A program made the position numbers and the translations under genes. A stretch of DNA of 64,000 nt from Caballeronia calidae (GTDB lineage: Bacteria; Pseudomonadota; Gammaproteobacteria; Burkholderiales; Burkholderiaceae): NCBI RefSeq assembly GCF_900044055.2, contig NZ_FCOX02000043.1, positions 1 to 64,000 on the forward strand. The letters run 5' to 3'. Position 1 is the stretch's first letter; every line of letters begins with the position of its first letter. Shown here in pieces: positions 55,782-63,362 of the stretch. The notes beneath the pieces are model-generated. The model worked only from the letters and a program-made list of their open reading frames with translations, did no database searches and had not been told where the DNA came from.

Positions 55782-55856
55782 GCTACGTCGCGTAGCTTAA
55801 TTGCTACGCAAGGTGGTCTCGTACCTTCGCCCCGACTCGCTCGGGGCATTTTTTTT
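55782..55856 (+). ncRNA. Candidate structured small RNA or leader ending in a terminator
   Basis: GCTACG (55782-55787), CGTAGC (55791-55796) and GCTACG (55803-55808) allow two mutually exclusive hairpins, segment 1 with 2 or 2 with 3. These are followed by a terminator stem GCCCCGA/TCGGGGC and eight T. No plus-strand gene ends upstream, so the terminator must serve an unannotated transcript. The 5' end and any target are unknown, and no clear promoter was found. Confidence 0.45.
55829..55856 (+). terminator. Orphan rho-independent terminator
   Basis: GCCCCGA (55829-55835), loop CTCGC, TCGGGGC (55841-55847), then A and eight T. The nearest upstream gene is on the other strand. Confidence 0.85.
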
Positions 55857-56053
55857 GGTTCTTCGCGGCTTTTTGTGAAGCCAGGCGCTCGCCGAGCCAC
55901 TCGGGACAAAACGCGGGTTCAGGGAACGGCGGACACCCCTCCCGCGAAGAGTGGGGCGCTCCTCACGGCTTCATCTCAGAATAGGCGCTTTCTATTCTCC
56001 GCGTTGCAGGATGACGTCTGCGTCGTCGGTGGCAGACGAATCCGGTTGAAGAT

Positions 56054-56872
56054 ATGTCCAACAAGATTTCATCATTCCTGTCCGGGATCACTTCCGAAGC
56101 GGTTATCGCGCCAAGCCAGTCTTTCGATGCGGTGCATGCAACGTTCGATAACGTGCACAATCTGCGCGACCTGGGTGGCCTGCGTAGCCGCGATGGCAGA
56201 AGCGTGCGCGCGGGCCGGCTCTTCCGCAGCGGCAACCCGGGCCTGGCCAGCACGGCCGACATCGCGCGGCTTCGATCTCTCGCCATCGATGTAGTGATCG
56301 ACTTTCGGTCCGGCGAAGAGAAGTCGCCCGAAGAAAGCGCATTTACCGACGCGTTCGACCGCGTCGCGTTACCCGTGCTGGAAGGCAGCATGAGCATGAA
56401 CGAACTCGTGCCACGCCTGCGAACCGCGACACGGCAGCGCATGGATGATTTCATGCTGCAGGTGTATCGCGACTTCCCAATCAAGCACCGGCTGGCCTTT
56501 GCCTACTTCATGAAAGAGGCTGAAAGCGGTCGCACATTGCTGTTCCACTGCAGCACGGGCAAGGATCGGGCTGGCTTTGCCACCTTCCTGTTGCTGTCCG
56601 GGCTCGATGTGGCGCCCGAAACGATCCTGGCCAACTACCTCGAATCGAATAACTGCAACAGGCGACTCGTCCAAGGTCTGTGCGCCCGGCTGGAATCGCT
56701 GGGTATCTCACCCGAGGTCGCAATGCCATTGTTGGAGGTCCGGTCAGGCTATCTGGAAGCGTCAATCGAGACCATCGAGCAGGAATGGGGCAGTACCGCG
56801 CGATTCCTGAGCGACGCGCTGGGCGTGGATACGCAGCGCCTGCGCGAGCAATATCTGGAGGAGGCAGGCTGA
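56054..56872 (+). CDS. Tyrosine/phosphoinositide-type protein phosphatase
   Basis: 272 residues. The P-loop HCSTGKDRAG (Cys166, Arg172) has the CX5R form; Lys170 and Asp171 in it are typical of the MptpB/LipA-type triple-specificity phosphatases. An N-terminal NLRDLGGLRSRDGRSVRAGRLFRSG is the diagnostic family segment. It should remove phosphate from Tyr, Ser/Thr or phosphoinositides. No signal peptide is visible. AGAT directly before the ATG is weak as a ribosome-binding site. Confidence 0.88.
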   Translation: MSNKISSFLSGITSEAVIAPSQSFDAVHATFDNVHNLRDLGGLRSRDGRSVRAGRLFRSGNPGLASTADIARLRSLAIDVVIDFRSGEEKSPEESAFTDAFDRVALPVLEGSMSMNELVPRLRTATRQRMDDFMLQVYRDFPIKHRLAFAYFMKEAESGRTLLFHCSTGKDRAGFATFLLLSGLDVAPETILANYLESNNCNRRLVQGLCARLESLGISPEVAMPLLEVRSGYLEASIETIEQEWGSTARFLSDALGVDTQRLREQYLEEAG

Positions 56873-56927
56873 ACTGCATCGATGAAGCATTCGCCGCGCT
56901 CGGTAGACAGGCGGAAATCCGTGAGAC

Positions 56928-57371
56928 CTACCGCGAACGCGAGAGCATCGTTCCGCGGCAGCCCGTCGCGAGACAGCGGCACGCGTAGAGCCGCTTGAGC
57001 GCCGCGGTGCGCCGGCCATCGACGGTCAAACAATAGTCGATGAACAGCTCCTGCCCCTTCTCGATCGGCCGTATCGCGCGGATGAACACGCGCTCGCCGT
57101 CCTGCTCCGCTTCGCAATTCGGCGCGCAACTGTGATTGAGCCAGCGCGCGGAATTGCCGCCGCGCGCGCCGTCGATGACGCTGCCGTCGTCGAGGCCGAA
57201 CAGAAACGTATGCCCGTCTTCCGCGCCCGATTTTTCGTGGATGCGCTGCGCTTCTTTCCATGACAGACGCAGGCCTTTGTATTCGAGCAGCAGCGTGCCC
57301 GTGGGCAGATCGGCGAGAGCGAAGACGCCCCGGCCATGAACGGGCGAAGTCCGAACAGTGATTCGACGCAT
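56928..57371 (-). CDS. SET-domain protein (lysine methyltransferase-like)
   Basis: 147 residues covering a full SET domain: HGRGVFALADLPTGTLLLEY at the start, the AdoMet/pseudoknot motif ARWLNHSCAPNCEA (NHSC 79-82), ELFIDY (108-113, catalytic Tyr) and a post-SET-like Cys cluster (Cys131, 133, 138) that could bind zinc. Small bacterial SET proteins are widespread in Burkholderia and Xanthomonas; most substrates are unknown. It is divergent from a small basic protein gene. Confidence 0.88.
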   Translation of the reverse strand: MRRITVRTSPVHGRGVFALADLPTGTLLLEYKGLRLSWKEAQRIHEKSGAEDGHTFLFGLDDGSVIDGARGGNSARWLNHSCAPNCEAEQDGERVFIRAIRPIEKGQELFIDYCLTVDGRRTAALKRLYACRCLATGCRGTMLSRSR

Positions 57372-57461
57372 GGTGTGGCGGTTCGCAGTAAGGAGGTTGA
57401 ATATTTGAGAGAACGCGTGAGCATCGTTATGATGTGGCCGTCATAAATCGTTGTCACGTCC

Positions 57462-57665
57462 ATGCCCGCAGTTTCTCCCCGCAAGAGCAGAAAGCGCAAG
57501 CCGTTACGCGGCACGCTTGCGCGATATCGCAACCGGATCGTCGAAGTACTCGGGGAGGCGCGCGGCGAGCGCGTCATGATACGGTCGATCCATGACGATG
57601 GCGTCGAGCGGCGCACCGCCGTGAAGTGGATCAACCTCGTGCCGCTGGATACCGAACTGTTCTGA
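57462..57665 (+). CDS. Small basic protein of unknown function
   Basis: 67 residues, N-terminal third strongly basic (SPRKSRKRKPLRGTLARYRNR), then RIVEVLGEARGERVMIRSIHDDGVERRTAVKWINLVPLD, which reads as a small SH3-like or Tudor-like beta barrel. Possible nucleic-acid-binding role, inferred only. No strong ribosome-binding site is seen. It is divergent from the SET gene with 90 bases between. Confidence 0.5.
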   Translation: MPAVSPRKSRKRKPLRGTLARYRNRIVEVLGEARGERVMIRSIHDDGVERRTAVKWINLVPLDTELF

Positions 57666-57684
57666 CTTGCAGGCGTGCTGGCGC

Positions 57685-57963
57685 TCAGCCGCGCAACAAG
57701 CCGCGCGCCTGCTCGAGCAGCGCCGCCGCGGCGAGATACTCCTTCAGGCCCGCCATCGTGAGCGCGGCCATCGCGGTGTCCTTGAAAAGCTCTTCATCGG
57801 AAATGACCGGCACGCCTGTTTCACCAATGCCTCCCCGCCGCAGCCGCATGAACGCCAGCATCTCGAACGCCTGCGCGCGTTGTTCGTCGCTCACGCCGGC
57901 GGCGACGAGTTCCGCCGCACCGGTCAGCTGATCCATCGCGCTTTCGTAGTCTGCCCGTTCCAT
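57685..57963 (-). CDS. Small helical hypothetical protein
   Basis: 92 residues, all-alpha and soluble (MERADYESAMDQLTGAAELV; DEQRAQAFEMLAFMRLRRGG; FKDTAMAALTMAGLKEYLAAAALLEQARGLL). GAGGA lies before the ATG at 57963. It converges on the small basic gene with 19 bases between stops. No function is recognised. Confidence 0.55.
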   Translation of the reverse strand: MERADYESAMDQLTGAAELVAAGVSDEQRAQAFEMLAFMRLRRGGIGETGVPVISDEELFKDTAMAALTMAGLKEYLAAAALLEQARGLLRG

Positions 57964-58066
57964 CGTCACGATCCTCGAAGAAGCCCGCCGATAATTTTCG
58001 CGCGTTTTGGTTCAAACTATCGCATCTCACCTGAATTCAACCCGAAAGAACGAACGGAGACGACGC

Positions 58067-59455
58067 ATGGCGGTAAGCGAAGCGGTAATGGCATTGCGTG
58101 AAGCGCTCGGCGCACAGGTCGTGGCGCTGCCCGACGAATTCGGCGACCGGCGCGTCGCGGACTGGAGCGGGTTGCCCGGCGCGACGCCGCTCGCGATCAT
58201 CCGTCCGCGCACCACCGGCGAAGTCGCACAGGCGCTCGCCATCTGCTCGCAGCACAAGCAGCCCGTCGTCACGCAAGGCGGCCTGACGGGGCTCGTCGGC
58301 GGCGCGAATCTGCTCGGCGGCGAAGTGGCGCTGAGTCTCGAACGCATGAACCGCATCGTCGAGATCGATGACATCTCCGCGACCATGACCGTCGAAGCCG
58401 GCACGCCGCTGCAAGTGGTGCAGGAAGCGGCGAGCGCGGCGGGCTTCTACTTCCCGCTCGATCTCGGGGCGCGCGGCAGTTGTTCCATCGGCGGCAATCT
58501 CGCCACGAACGCGGGCGGCAATCGCGTCATCAAGTACGGGATGATGCGCGATCAGGTGCTCGGCGTCGAAGCCGTGCTCGCGAGCGGCGCGATCGTCGGC
58601 GGCCTGAACAAGATGATCAAGAACAACAGCGGCTACGACCTGCGCCACTTGCTGATCGGCAGCGAAGGCACGCTCGCGGTCATCACGCGCGTCGTGTTGC
58701 GGCTGCGGCCGAAGCCCACGGCGACCGCCACCGCATGGTGCGGCCTGCCGGATTTCGCCGCCGTCACCACGCTGCTCACGCGCGCGCAGGCGAGTCTCGC
58801 GCCGGGCGTGTCCGCGTTCGAGGTGATGTGGGCGGGCTATCACGATACCGTCATCGCCAACCTGAAGAATCTGCGCGCGCCGCTCGCCGATGCGCATCCG
58901 TTCTACGTGCTGCTGGAAAGCGTCGGCACCGATCCGGTGCGGCACGGCGAAGCCTTCGAGGAATTTCTCGGCGGCATGCTCGAGGCGGGCATCGTGACCG
59001 ACGCGGCGATCGCATCGAACGAAGCGCACGCGCGCGACTTCTGGGCGATCCGCGATGCGCCCGGCGAATACGATCGCTTCATCCCGAACTACGCGGCGTA
59101 CGACGTGAGCTTCTCCATCGCGCAAGTCGGCGATGCCGCCGCGCAATGCGAGGCGCGTCTGCGCGCGCGCTGGCCCGACGCGATCGTGATGACCTACGGC
59201 CATCTCGGCGACGGCAACATCCACATCGTCGTGGACGTGCCCGGCAGAGGGAAGCAGGATCACGACGATCTCGATGCCGTCATCTACGACGTCACGCGCG
59301 AGTTCGAAGGCTCGATTTCGGCGGAGCACGGGATCGGCGTGAAGAAGCGCGATTATCTGCATCTCGCGCGCCGCGAAGCCGATATCGCATCGATGCGCGC
59401 GATCAAGGCGTCGCTCGATCCGCACGGCCTGCTCAATCCGGGCAAGGTGTTCTAA
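58067..59455 (+). CDS. FAD-linked oxidoreductase (GlcD / D-2-hydroxyacid dehydrogenase type)
   Basis: 462 residues. PCMH FAD-binding domain with VTQGGLTGLVGGANLLGG, SIGGNLATNAGGNRVIKYGMMRDQVLGVEAVLA and LLIGSEGTLAVITRV. C-terminal substrate domain with TYGHLGDGNIHIVV and SAEHGIGVKKRDYL, as in D-lactate, glycolate and D-2-hydroxyglutarate dehydrogenases. CGGAGACGACGC precedes the ATG. Substrate uncertain; single-subunit type rather than GlcDEF. Its stop overlaps the convergent transporter gene by 4 bases. Confidence 0.9.
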   Translation: MAVSEAVMALREALGAQVVALPDEFGDRRVADWSGLPGATPLAIIRPRTTGEVAQALAICSQHKQPVVTQGGLTGLVGGANLLGGEVALSLERMNRIVEIDDISATMTVEAGTPLQVVQEAASAAGFYFPLDLGARGSCSIGGNLATNAGGNRVIKYGMMRDQVLGVEAVLASGAIVGGLNKMIKNNSGYDLRHLLIGSEGTLAVITRVVLRLRPKPTATATAWCGLPDFAAVTTLLTRAQASLAPGVSAFEVMWAGYHDTVIANLKNLRAPLADAHPFYVLLESVGTDPVRHGEAFEEFLGGMLEAGIVTDAAIASNEAHARDFWAIRDAPGEYDRFIPNYAAYDVSFSIAQVGDAAAQCEARLRARWPDAIVMTYGHLGDGNIHIVVDVPGRGKQDHDDLDAVIYDVTREFEGSISAEHGIGVKKRDYLHLARREADIASMRAIKASLDPHGLLNPGKVF

Positions 59456-60507
59456 CGGCGCTTGTGCGTATGCCGGTGATGAATGTCGGGAAAGTGCGCG
59501 TGCGTGTGCGTGATCGGCAGATGCACGTGCGGATGCGTGTGCGGTTCATCGCCGGCATACGGAAAGTCGTGCTCGTGCCGATGATGCTCGTCGTGCACAT
59601 GCCGATGCGTATGTTCCAGCCGCTCGTGCGTGTGCTCGTGCTCGTGCCGCTCGCGCACGTGCAGCCACACGCCGAGCGTCATCAGCGCGGCGGCGATCCA
59701 GAACGCGATGCCGGGCGCCTGCGGCCACATCGCGAGCGACAGCGCGACGCCGAATACCGGCGCGACCGAGAAGTACGCGCCGGTGCGCGCCGTTCCCAGA
59801 TGGCGTAGCGCGATCACGAACAGCACGAGACTCACGCCGTAGCCGCCGAAGCCGGTCGTCATCGCGGCGACGGCGATGCGCGGCGCGGGCAGATGCGCGC
59901 CCATCGCGAGCGCAATGCCGAGGTTCGTCGCGCCCGCGACAAGTCCTTTTGCGCAGGCGATGACCATCGCGTCGGCGTTCGAGATCTTGCGCGTCAGATT
60001 GTTGTCGATGGCCCAGCACAGGCACGCCAGCGCGATCAGGAGCGCGCCTGTCGATGCATCCGCCGCGCCCGGCGACCACGCGAGCGCGACACCGCCCGCG
60101 ACGATGGCCACCATGCCGAGAAACACCGACAGATCCACATTCTCGCGAAACACGATCCACGCGATGGCCGCCGTCAGCACGCCTTCGAGGTTGAGCATGA
60201 GCGCGCTCGTCGCGGCGGGCGTGCTCGTCAGGCCGAGCATCAGCAATGCCGGACCCGCGACGCCGCCGAACGCGATCGCGCCGACGAGCCATGTCAGTTC
60301 GTGTGCGCTCACGCCTTTGCTCCGCGCGCGAGAGAACGCGCGGACGAGCAGGATCGCGCCGAGGCCGACGCCGCTGCCGAGATAGAACAGGCCCGCAACC
60401 ATGAACGGCGGCATCGGTCCGAGCAGCGCCTTGGCGACCGGCGTGGTCGCGCCGAAGAGCGCGGCGGCGATGAGGGCGGTGAGAATGGCGGTGAATCGGC
60501 TTTGCAC
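59452..60507 (-). CDS. EamA-type transporter with a His-rich C-terminal tail
   Basis: 351 residues. Two EamA repeats with ten helices fill residues 1-284, including TPVAKALLG near the start and AWIVFRENVDLSVFLGMV. The last 67 residues are hydrophilic with 23 His in HEHEHTH/HRHVHDEHHRHEHD runs, resembling metal-binding tails of zinc and nickel transporters. The core family moves metabolites; the tail suggests metal binding or sensing. GGTGAGAATGGCGGTGAATCG upstream contains no canonical ribosome-binding site for the ATG at 60507. Confidence 0.88.
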   Translation of the reverse strand: MQSRFTAILTALIAAALFGATTPVAKALLGPMPPFMVAGLFYLGSGVGLGAILLVRAFSRARSKGVSAHELTWLVGAIAFGGVAGPALLMLGLTSTPAATSALMLNLEGVLTAAIAWIVFRENVDLSVFLGMVAIVAGGVALAWSPGAADASTGALLIALACLCWAIDNNLTRKISNADAMVIACAKGLVAGATNLGIALAMGAHLPAPRIAVAAMTTGFGGYGVSLVLFVIALRHLGTARTGAYFSVAPVFGVALSLAMWPQAPGIAFWIAAALMTLGVWLHVRERHEHEHTHERLEHTHRHVHDEHHRHEHDFPYAGDEPHTHPHVHLPITHTHAHFPDIHHRHTHKRR

Positions 60508-60658
60508 GGTGAGGCTCGTCAGGCTTGCGTCTACGTTTCAAAAGTTTAGTCGACGCGGATTCTCCGGACGATTCGCGCCAGCGCTCTCATTCTTCGCTCA
60601 TTCTCGCCGCGCAGAATGCGTTCCATCGACAAAACGACTGGGACGCGGGAGACGAGAC

Positions 60659-60937
60659 ATGAAAGCGATCAGACATGTGATGGTGGCCGCCACACTGACT
60701 TTAGGGCTGGTGACGGTGGCGCAGGCGCATCCGTTCATCGGCGTGGGCATCGTGGGCGGTCCGGTGTTTCCGGTCGCGTCCAGCGCGCAAAGTGCGCCGC
60801 CGCTGCCGGTCTATGCGCGCGCGACGGATTCCGGCCCCGCGCCGCTGCCGGCCGACGCGCCGCCCGTACATTACGCGCAACCGGCCATCGGTAATATCGC
60901 GGCGATCATGGGGCGGGCCAATGCAGTGAGTCTTTAG
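60659..60937 (+). CDS. Small exported Pro-rich protein
   Basis: 92 residues: signal peptide (MKAIRHVMVAATLTLGLVTVAQAH) and a mature part of Pro, Ala and Val (GVGIVGGPVFPVA; PPLPVYARATDSGPAPLPADAPP) without Cys. GGGAGACGAGAC precedes the ATG. Similar short VGGPV-type proteins occur in Burkholderiaceae envelopes, including the one at 30148-30498. Function unknown. Confidence 0.65.
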   Translation: MKAIRHVMVAATLTLGLVTVAQAHPFIGVGIVGGPVFPVASSAQSAPPLPVYARATDSGPAPLPADAPPVHYAQPAIGNIAAIMGRANAVSL

Positions 60938-61051
60938 AGCGGCGTGTGATGTCGCAATCGCGCTCACATGCATCGCAAAACTGCTCGTTTGTCTCACGAC
61001 GCGCGCGGCGTTAGGCTGAATGGCTCGAAGTCAACACGGATGCACGAGCAC

Positions 61052-61390
61052 ATGACTGAACTCATCGACTACGCCGCCATCGCCGATGCCGCCCGCGACG
61101 GCTACATGAACCGCGTCATGTCGAGCGTCAACGATCACGACGTCCATATCAGCGTGATGGACGCGCCTTATCGATGGCACTTTCATCCGAACTCCGACGA
61201 AACCTTCATTGCCGTGGAAGGCACGCTCGTCATCGAATTCGAGGAAGGCGCCGTCGCGTTGCGCGCCGGTCAACTGCTGACCGTGCCCGCAGGCAAGCCG
61301 CACTGCACGCGGCCGGGCGGCGCGCGATCGGTGAATCTGACCATCGAAAAAAAGGACACGGAAACGGTGTTCTGCGACGCACCCGCCTAG
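61052..61390 (+). CDS. Cupin-domain protein
   Basis: 112 residues from the ATG at 61052 (alternative 61040). Cupin motif 1 reads WHFHPNSDETFIAVEG with metal-type His, His and Glu, and motif 2 gives LTVPAGKPHCTRP with the last His. A single-domain metal-binding cupin; substrate unknown. Its stop overlaps the convergent LysR gene by 4 bases. Confidence 0.85.
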   Translation: MTELIDYAAIADAARDGYMNRVMSSVNDHDVHISVMDAPYRWHFHPNSDETFIAVEGTLVIEFEEGAVALRAGQLLTVPAGKPHCTRPGGARSVNLTIEKKDTETVFCDAPA

Positions 61391-62289
61391 CGCAACGCGC
61401 GTGCCTCGAGATGCTCGACGAGACGCTGAGCCGCTGGCTGCAACGCGTCGAAGTCCCGGAAGCACACGACGAAGCGCCGTTTCGCGAACGCATCCGAGAG
61501 CGGAATCGCTTCGATGCCGAGCGCCTGCCGATAGGTTCCCGCCACTTCCATCGGCACGACGCTGATGCCAAGCCCCGCCGCGACGACGCGAAACGCCGCG
61601 TCGAAGCTCGATACGATCACGCGATACGACATCGACTTGCCCGCCTGCGCGGCGGCGCGTTGCAGCATCGTGTGAACGGCGGTCGCGGGCGGCAGACCGA
61701 CATGCTCGAACTCGAGCGATTCCTCGAAGCTCACCGAACGCCGCCGCGCGAACGGATGATCGGCGGGCACCGCGAGCGCGAGCCGGTCATGCCGATACGC
61801 GCGATGCTGCAATCCACGCAGATCGACGCTGTCCCAGCACACGCCCACCGACGCGACGCCTTCGCGCAACTGCCGCACGAGATCGTGCGACAAGCGCTCT
61901 TCCACATCGACCTTGATGTTCTGATTCGCGGGTTCGCGCATGAACGACGCGATATCGTCGAGCAGCGCTTCCGCAATCGCCGATGCCGACGCGCAGATGC
62001 TCACGCGCCCTTTCAGGCCGCCGCCGAACGCGGCGACATCGTTCGCGATGCGCTCCATCGTGAAGAGCACGCTGCGCGCGTGCTCCAGCAGCGCGATGCC
62101 CGCGGGTGTCGGCTCGACGCCGCGCCGCGAGCGCGACAGCAGCGGCACGCCGAGCGATGTCTCCAGTTGCGCGATGCGCTTGCTGATCGCCGATGGCTCG
62201 ATGTGCGATTCCTGCGCCGCGCGCGCGATGTTCTGGTGCTCGCAAACCGTCACGAAGAGACGCAGCGTTTTCAGGTCGATATCGCGCAT
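61387..62289 (-). CDS. LysR-family transcriptional regulator
   Basis: 300 residues from the ATG at 62289. HTH at about 3-60 (DLKTLRLFVTVCEHQNIARAAQESHIEPSAISKRIAQLETSLGVPLLSRSRRGVEPT). Effector domain at about 90-290. The HTH subgroup matches regulators of aromatic or acyl-CoA catabolic genes. Divergent from the HMG-CoA lyase gene by 125 bases, so it probably controls lyase and CoA transferase. Confidence 0.91.
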   Translation of the reverse strand: MRDIDLKTLRLFVTVCEHQNIARAAQESHIEPSAISKRIAQLETSLGVPLLSRSRRGVEPTPAGIALLEHARSVLFTMERIANDVAAFGGGLKGRVSICASASAIAEALLDDIASFMREPANQNIKVDVEERLSHDLVRQLREGVASVGVCWDSVDLRGLQHRAYRHDRLALAVPADHPFARRRSVSFEESLEFEHVGLPPATAVHTMLQRAAAQAGKSMSYRVIVSSFDAAFRVVAAGLGISVVPMEVAGTYRQALGIEAIPLSDAFAKRRFVVCFRDFDALQPAAQRLVEHLEARALR

Positions 62290-62413
62290 GTGAGTGGGCA
62301 GTTCGTCTGACGTTCCGAACGGGAAGCATGAGCCTTCCAAAATACCGCTTTTATGGCATTTGCGGAATCTCTAAAGTCGAGACCATACACAAAGACGATA
62401 CGGAGACAAAGCC

Positions 62414-63355
62414 ATGCCCGCGTTCCCCTCGAACGCCGTGATCCGCGAAGTCGGCCTGCGCGACGGCCTGCAGAGCATTCGAACGATCGTGCCGACAGAG
62501 CGCAAGATCGAATGGATCGGCGATGCCTACGCCGCCGGCCAGCGCGAAATCGAAGTCGGCTCGTTCGTGCCCGCGCGCCTGCTGCCGCAACTCGCCGATA
62601 CGGCCGAACTCGTCGCCTACGCGAAGACGCTGCCCGGACTTTTCGTGTCCGTGCTGGTGCCGAATCTCAAGGGCGCCGAACGCGCCATCGAAACACAGGC
62701 CGACCTGATGCTCGTACCGCTTTCCGCGAGCCGCGCGCACAGCCTCGCGAATCTGCGCAAGACGCCGGAGGAAGTCGTCGACGAAGTGGCGCGCATGCGT
62801 GCCGCGCGCGACGCATCCGGCTCGAAGACGATGATCGAAGGCGGCATCGGCACGGCGTTCGGCTGCACGATCCAGGGCCGCGTCGATCATGCCGACGTGC
62901 TGCGCTACATGCAGGCGCTGCTCGATGCAGGCGCGGATCGCGTTTCCATCGCCGATACGGTCGGTTATGCCGGTCCCGCCGCCGTGCGCGCGCTCTTCGA
63001 GAAGGCGCGCGACATCGCCGGCGAGCGCTTCTGGTGCGGCCACTTCCACGACACGCGCGGCCTCGCGCTCGCCAACGTCTACGCCGCGCTCGACACCGGC
63101 GTCGCGCGCTTCGATGCGACGCTCGCGGGCATCGGCGGCTGTCCGCATGCGCCGGGCGCGAGCGGCAATGCGTCGAGCGAGGACCTCGCGTTCATGCTCG
63201 CCGATATGGGCATCGATACCGGCATCGACATTCCCGCGCTGTTGAACCTCCGCGCGAAGCTCGCGAGCTGGCTCGACGGCGAAACGCTGCACGGTGCGCT
63301 CGCGCTCGCCGGCTTGCCCGTCACGTATGAAATCAACACGGCAATCGAAGCCTGA
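62414..63355 (+). CDS. Hydroxymethylglutaryl-CoA lyase family protein
   Basis: 313 residues, HMGL-like TIM barrel. IREVGLRDGLQ (RDGLQ 16-20) holds the catalytic Arg-Asp, GHFHDTRGLALANVYAAL the metal His pair, and GGCPHAPGASGNASSEDLAF the active-site Cys signature. Cleaves HMG-CoA to acetoacetate and acetyl-CoA, or a related 3-hydroxy acyl-CoA such as citramalyl-CoA; the pairing with a family III CoA transferase favours such a CoA-linked catabolic pathway. ACGGAGACAAAGCC precedes the ATG. Confidence 0.9.
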   Translation: MPAFPSNAVIREVGLRDGLQSIRTIVPTERKIEWIGDAYAAGQREIEVGSFVPARLLPQLADTAELVAYAKTLPGLFVSVLVPNLKGAERAIETQADLMLVPLSASRAHSLANLRKTPEEVVDEVARMRAARDASGSKTMIEGGIGTAFGCTIQGRVDHADVLRYMQALLDAGADRVSIADTVGYAGPAAVRALFEKARDIAGERFWCGHFHDTRGLALANVYAALDTGVARFDATLAGIGGCPHAPGASGNASSEDLAFMLADMGIDTGIDIPALLNLRAKLASWLDGETLHGALALAGLPVTYEINTAIEA

Positions 63356-63362
63356 GGACGAT

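Larger units (their letters stand above)
55634..56053. other. Intergenic region holding an orphan terminator and stem structures
   Basis: 420 bases between the divergent cyclase and phosphatase genes. No open frame is convincing. It contains the plus-strand terminator at 55829-55856 with three complementary six-base segments just before it, plus a 7-base inverted repeat TGAAGCC/GGCTTCA (55876-55882/55967-55973). Confidence 0.55.
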
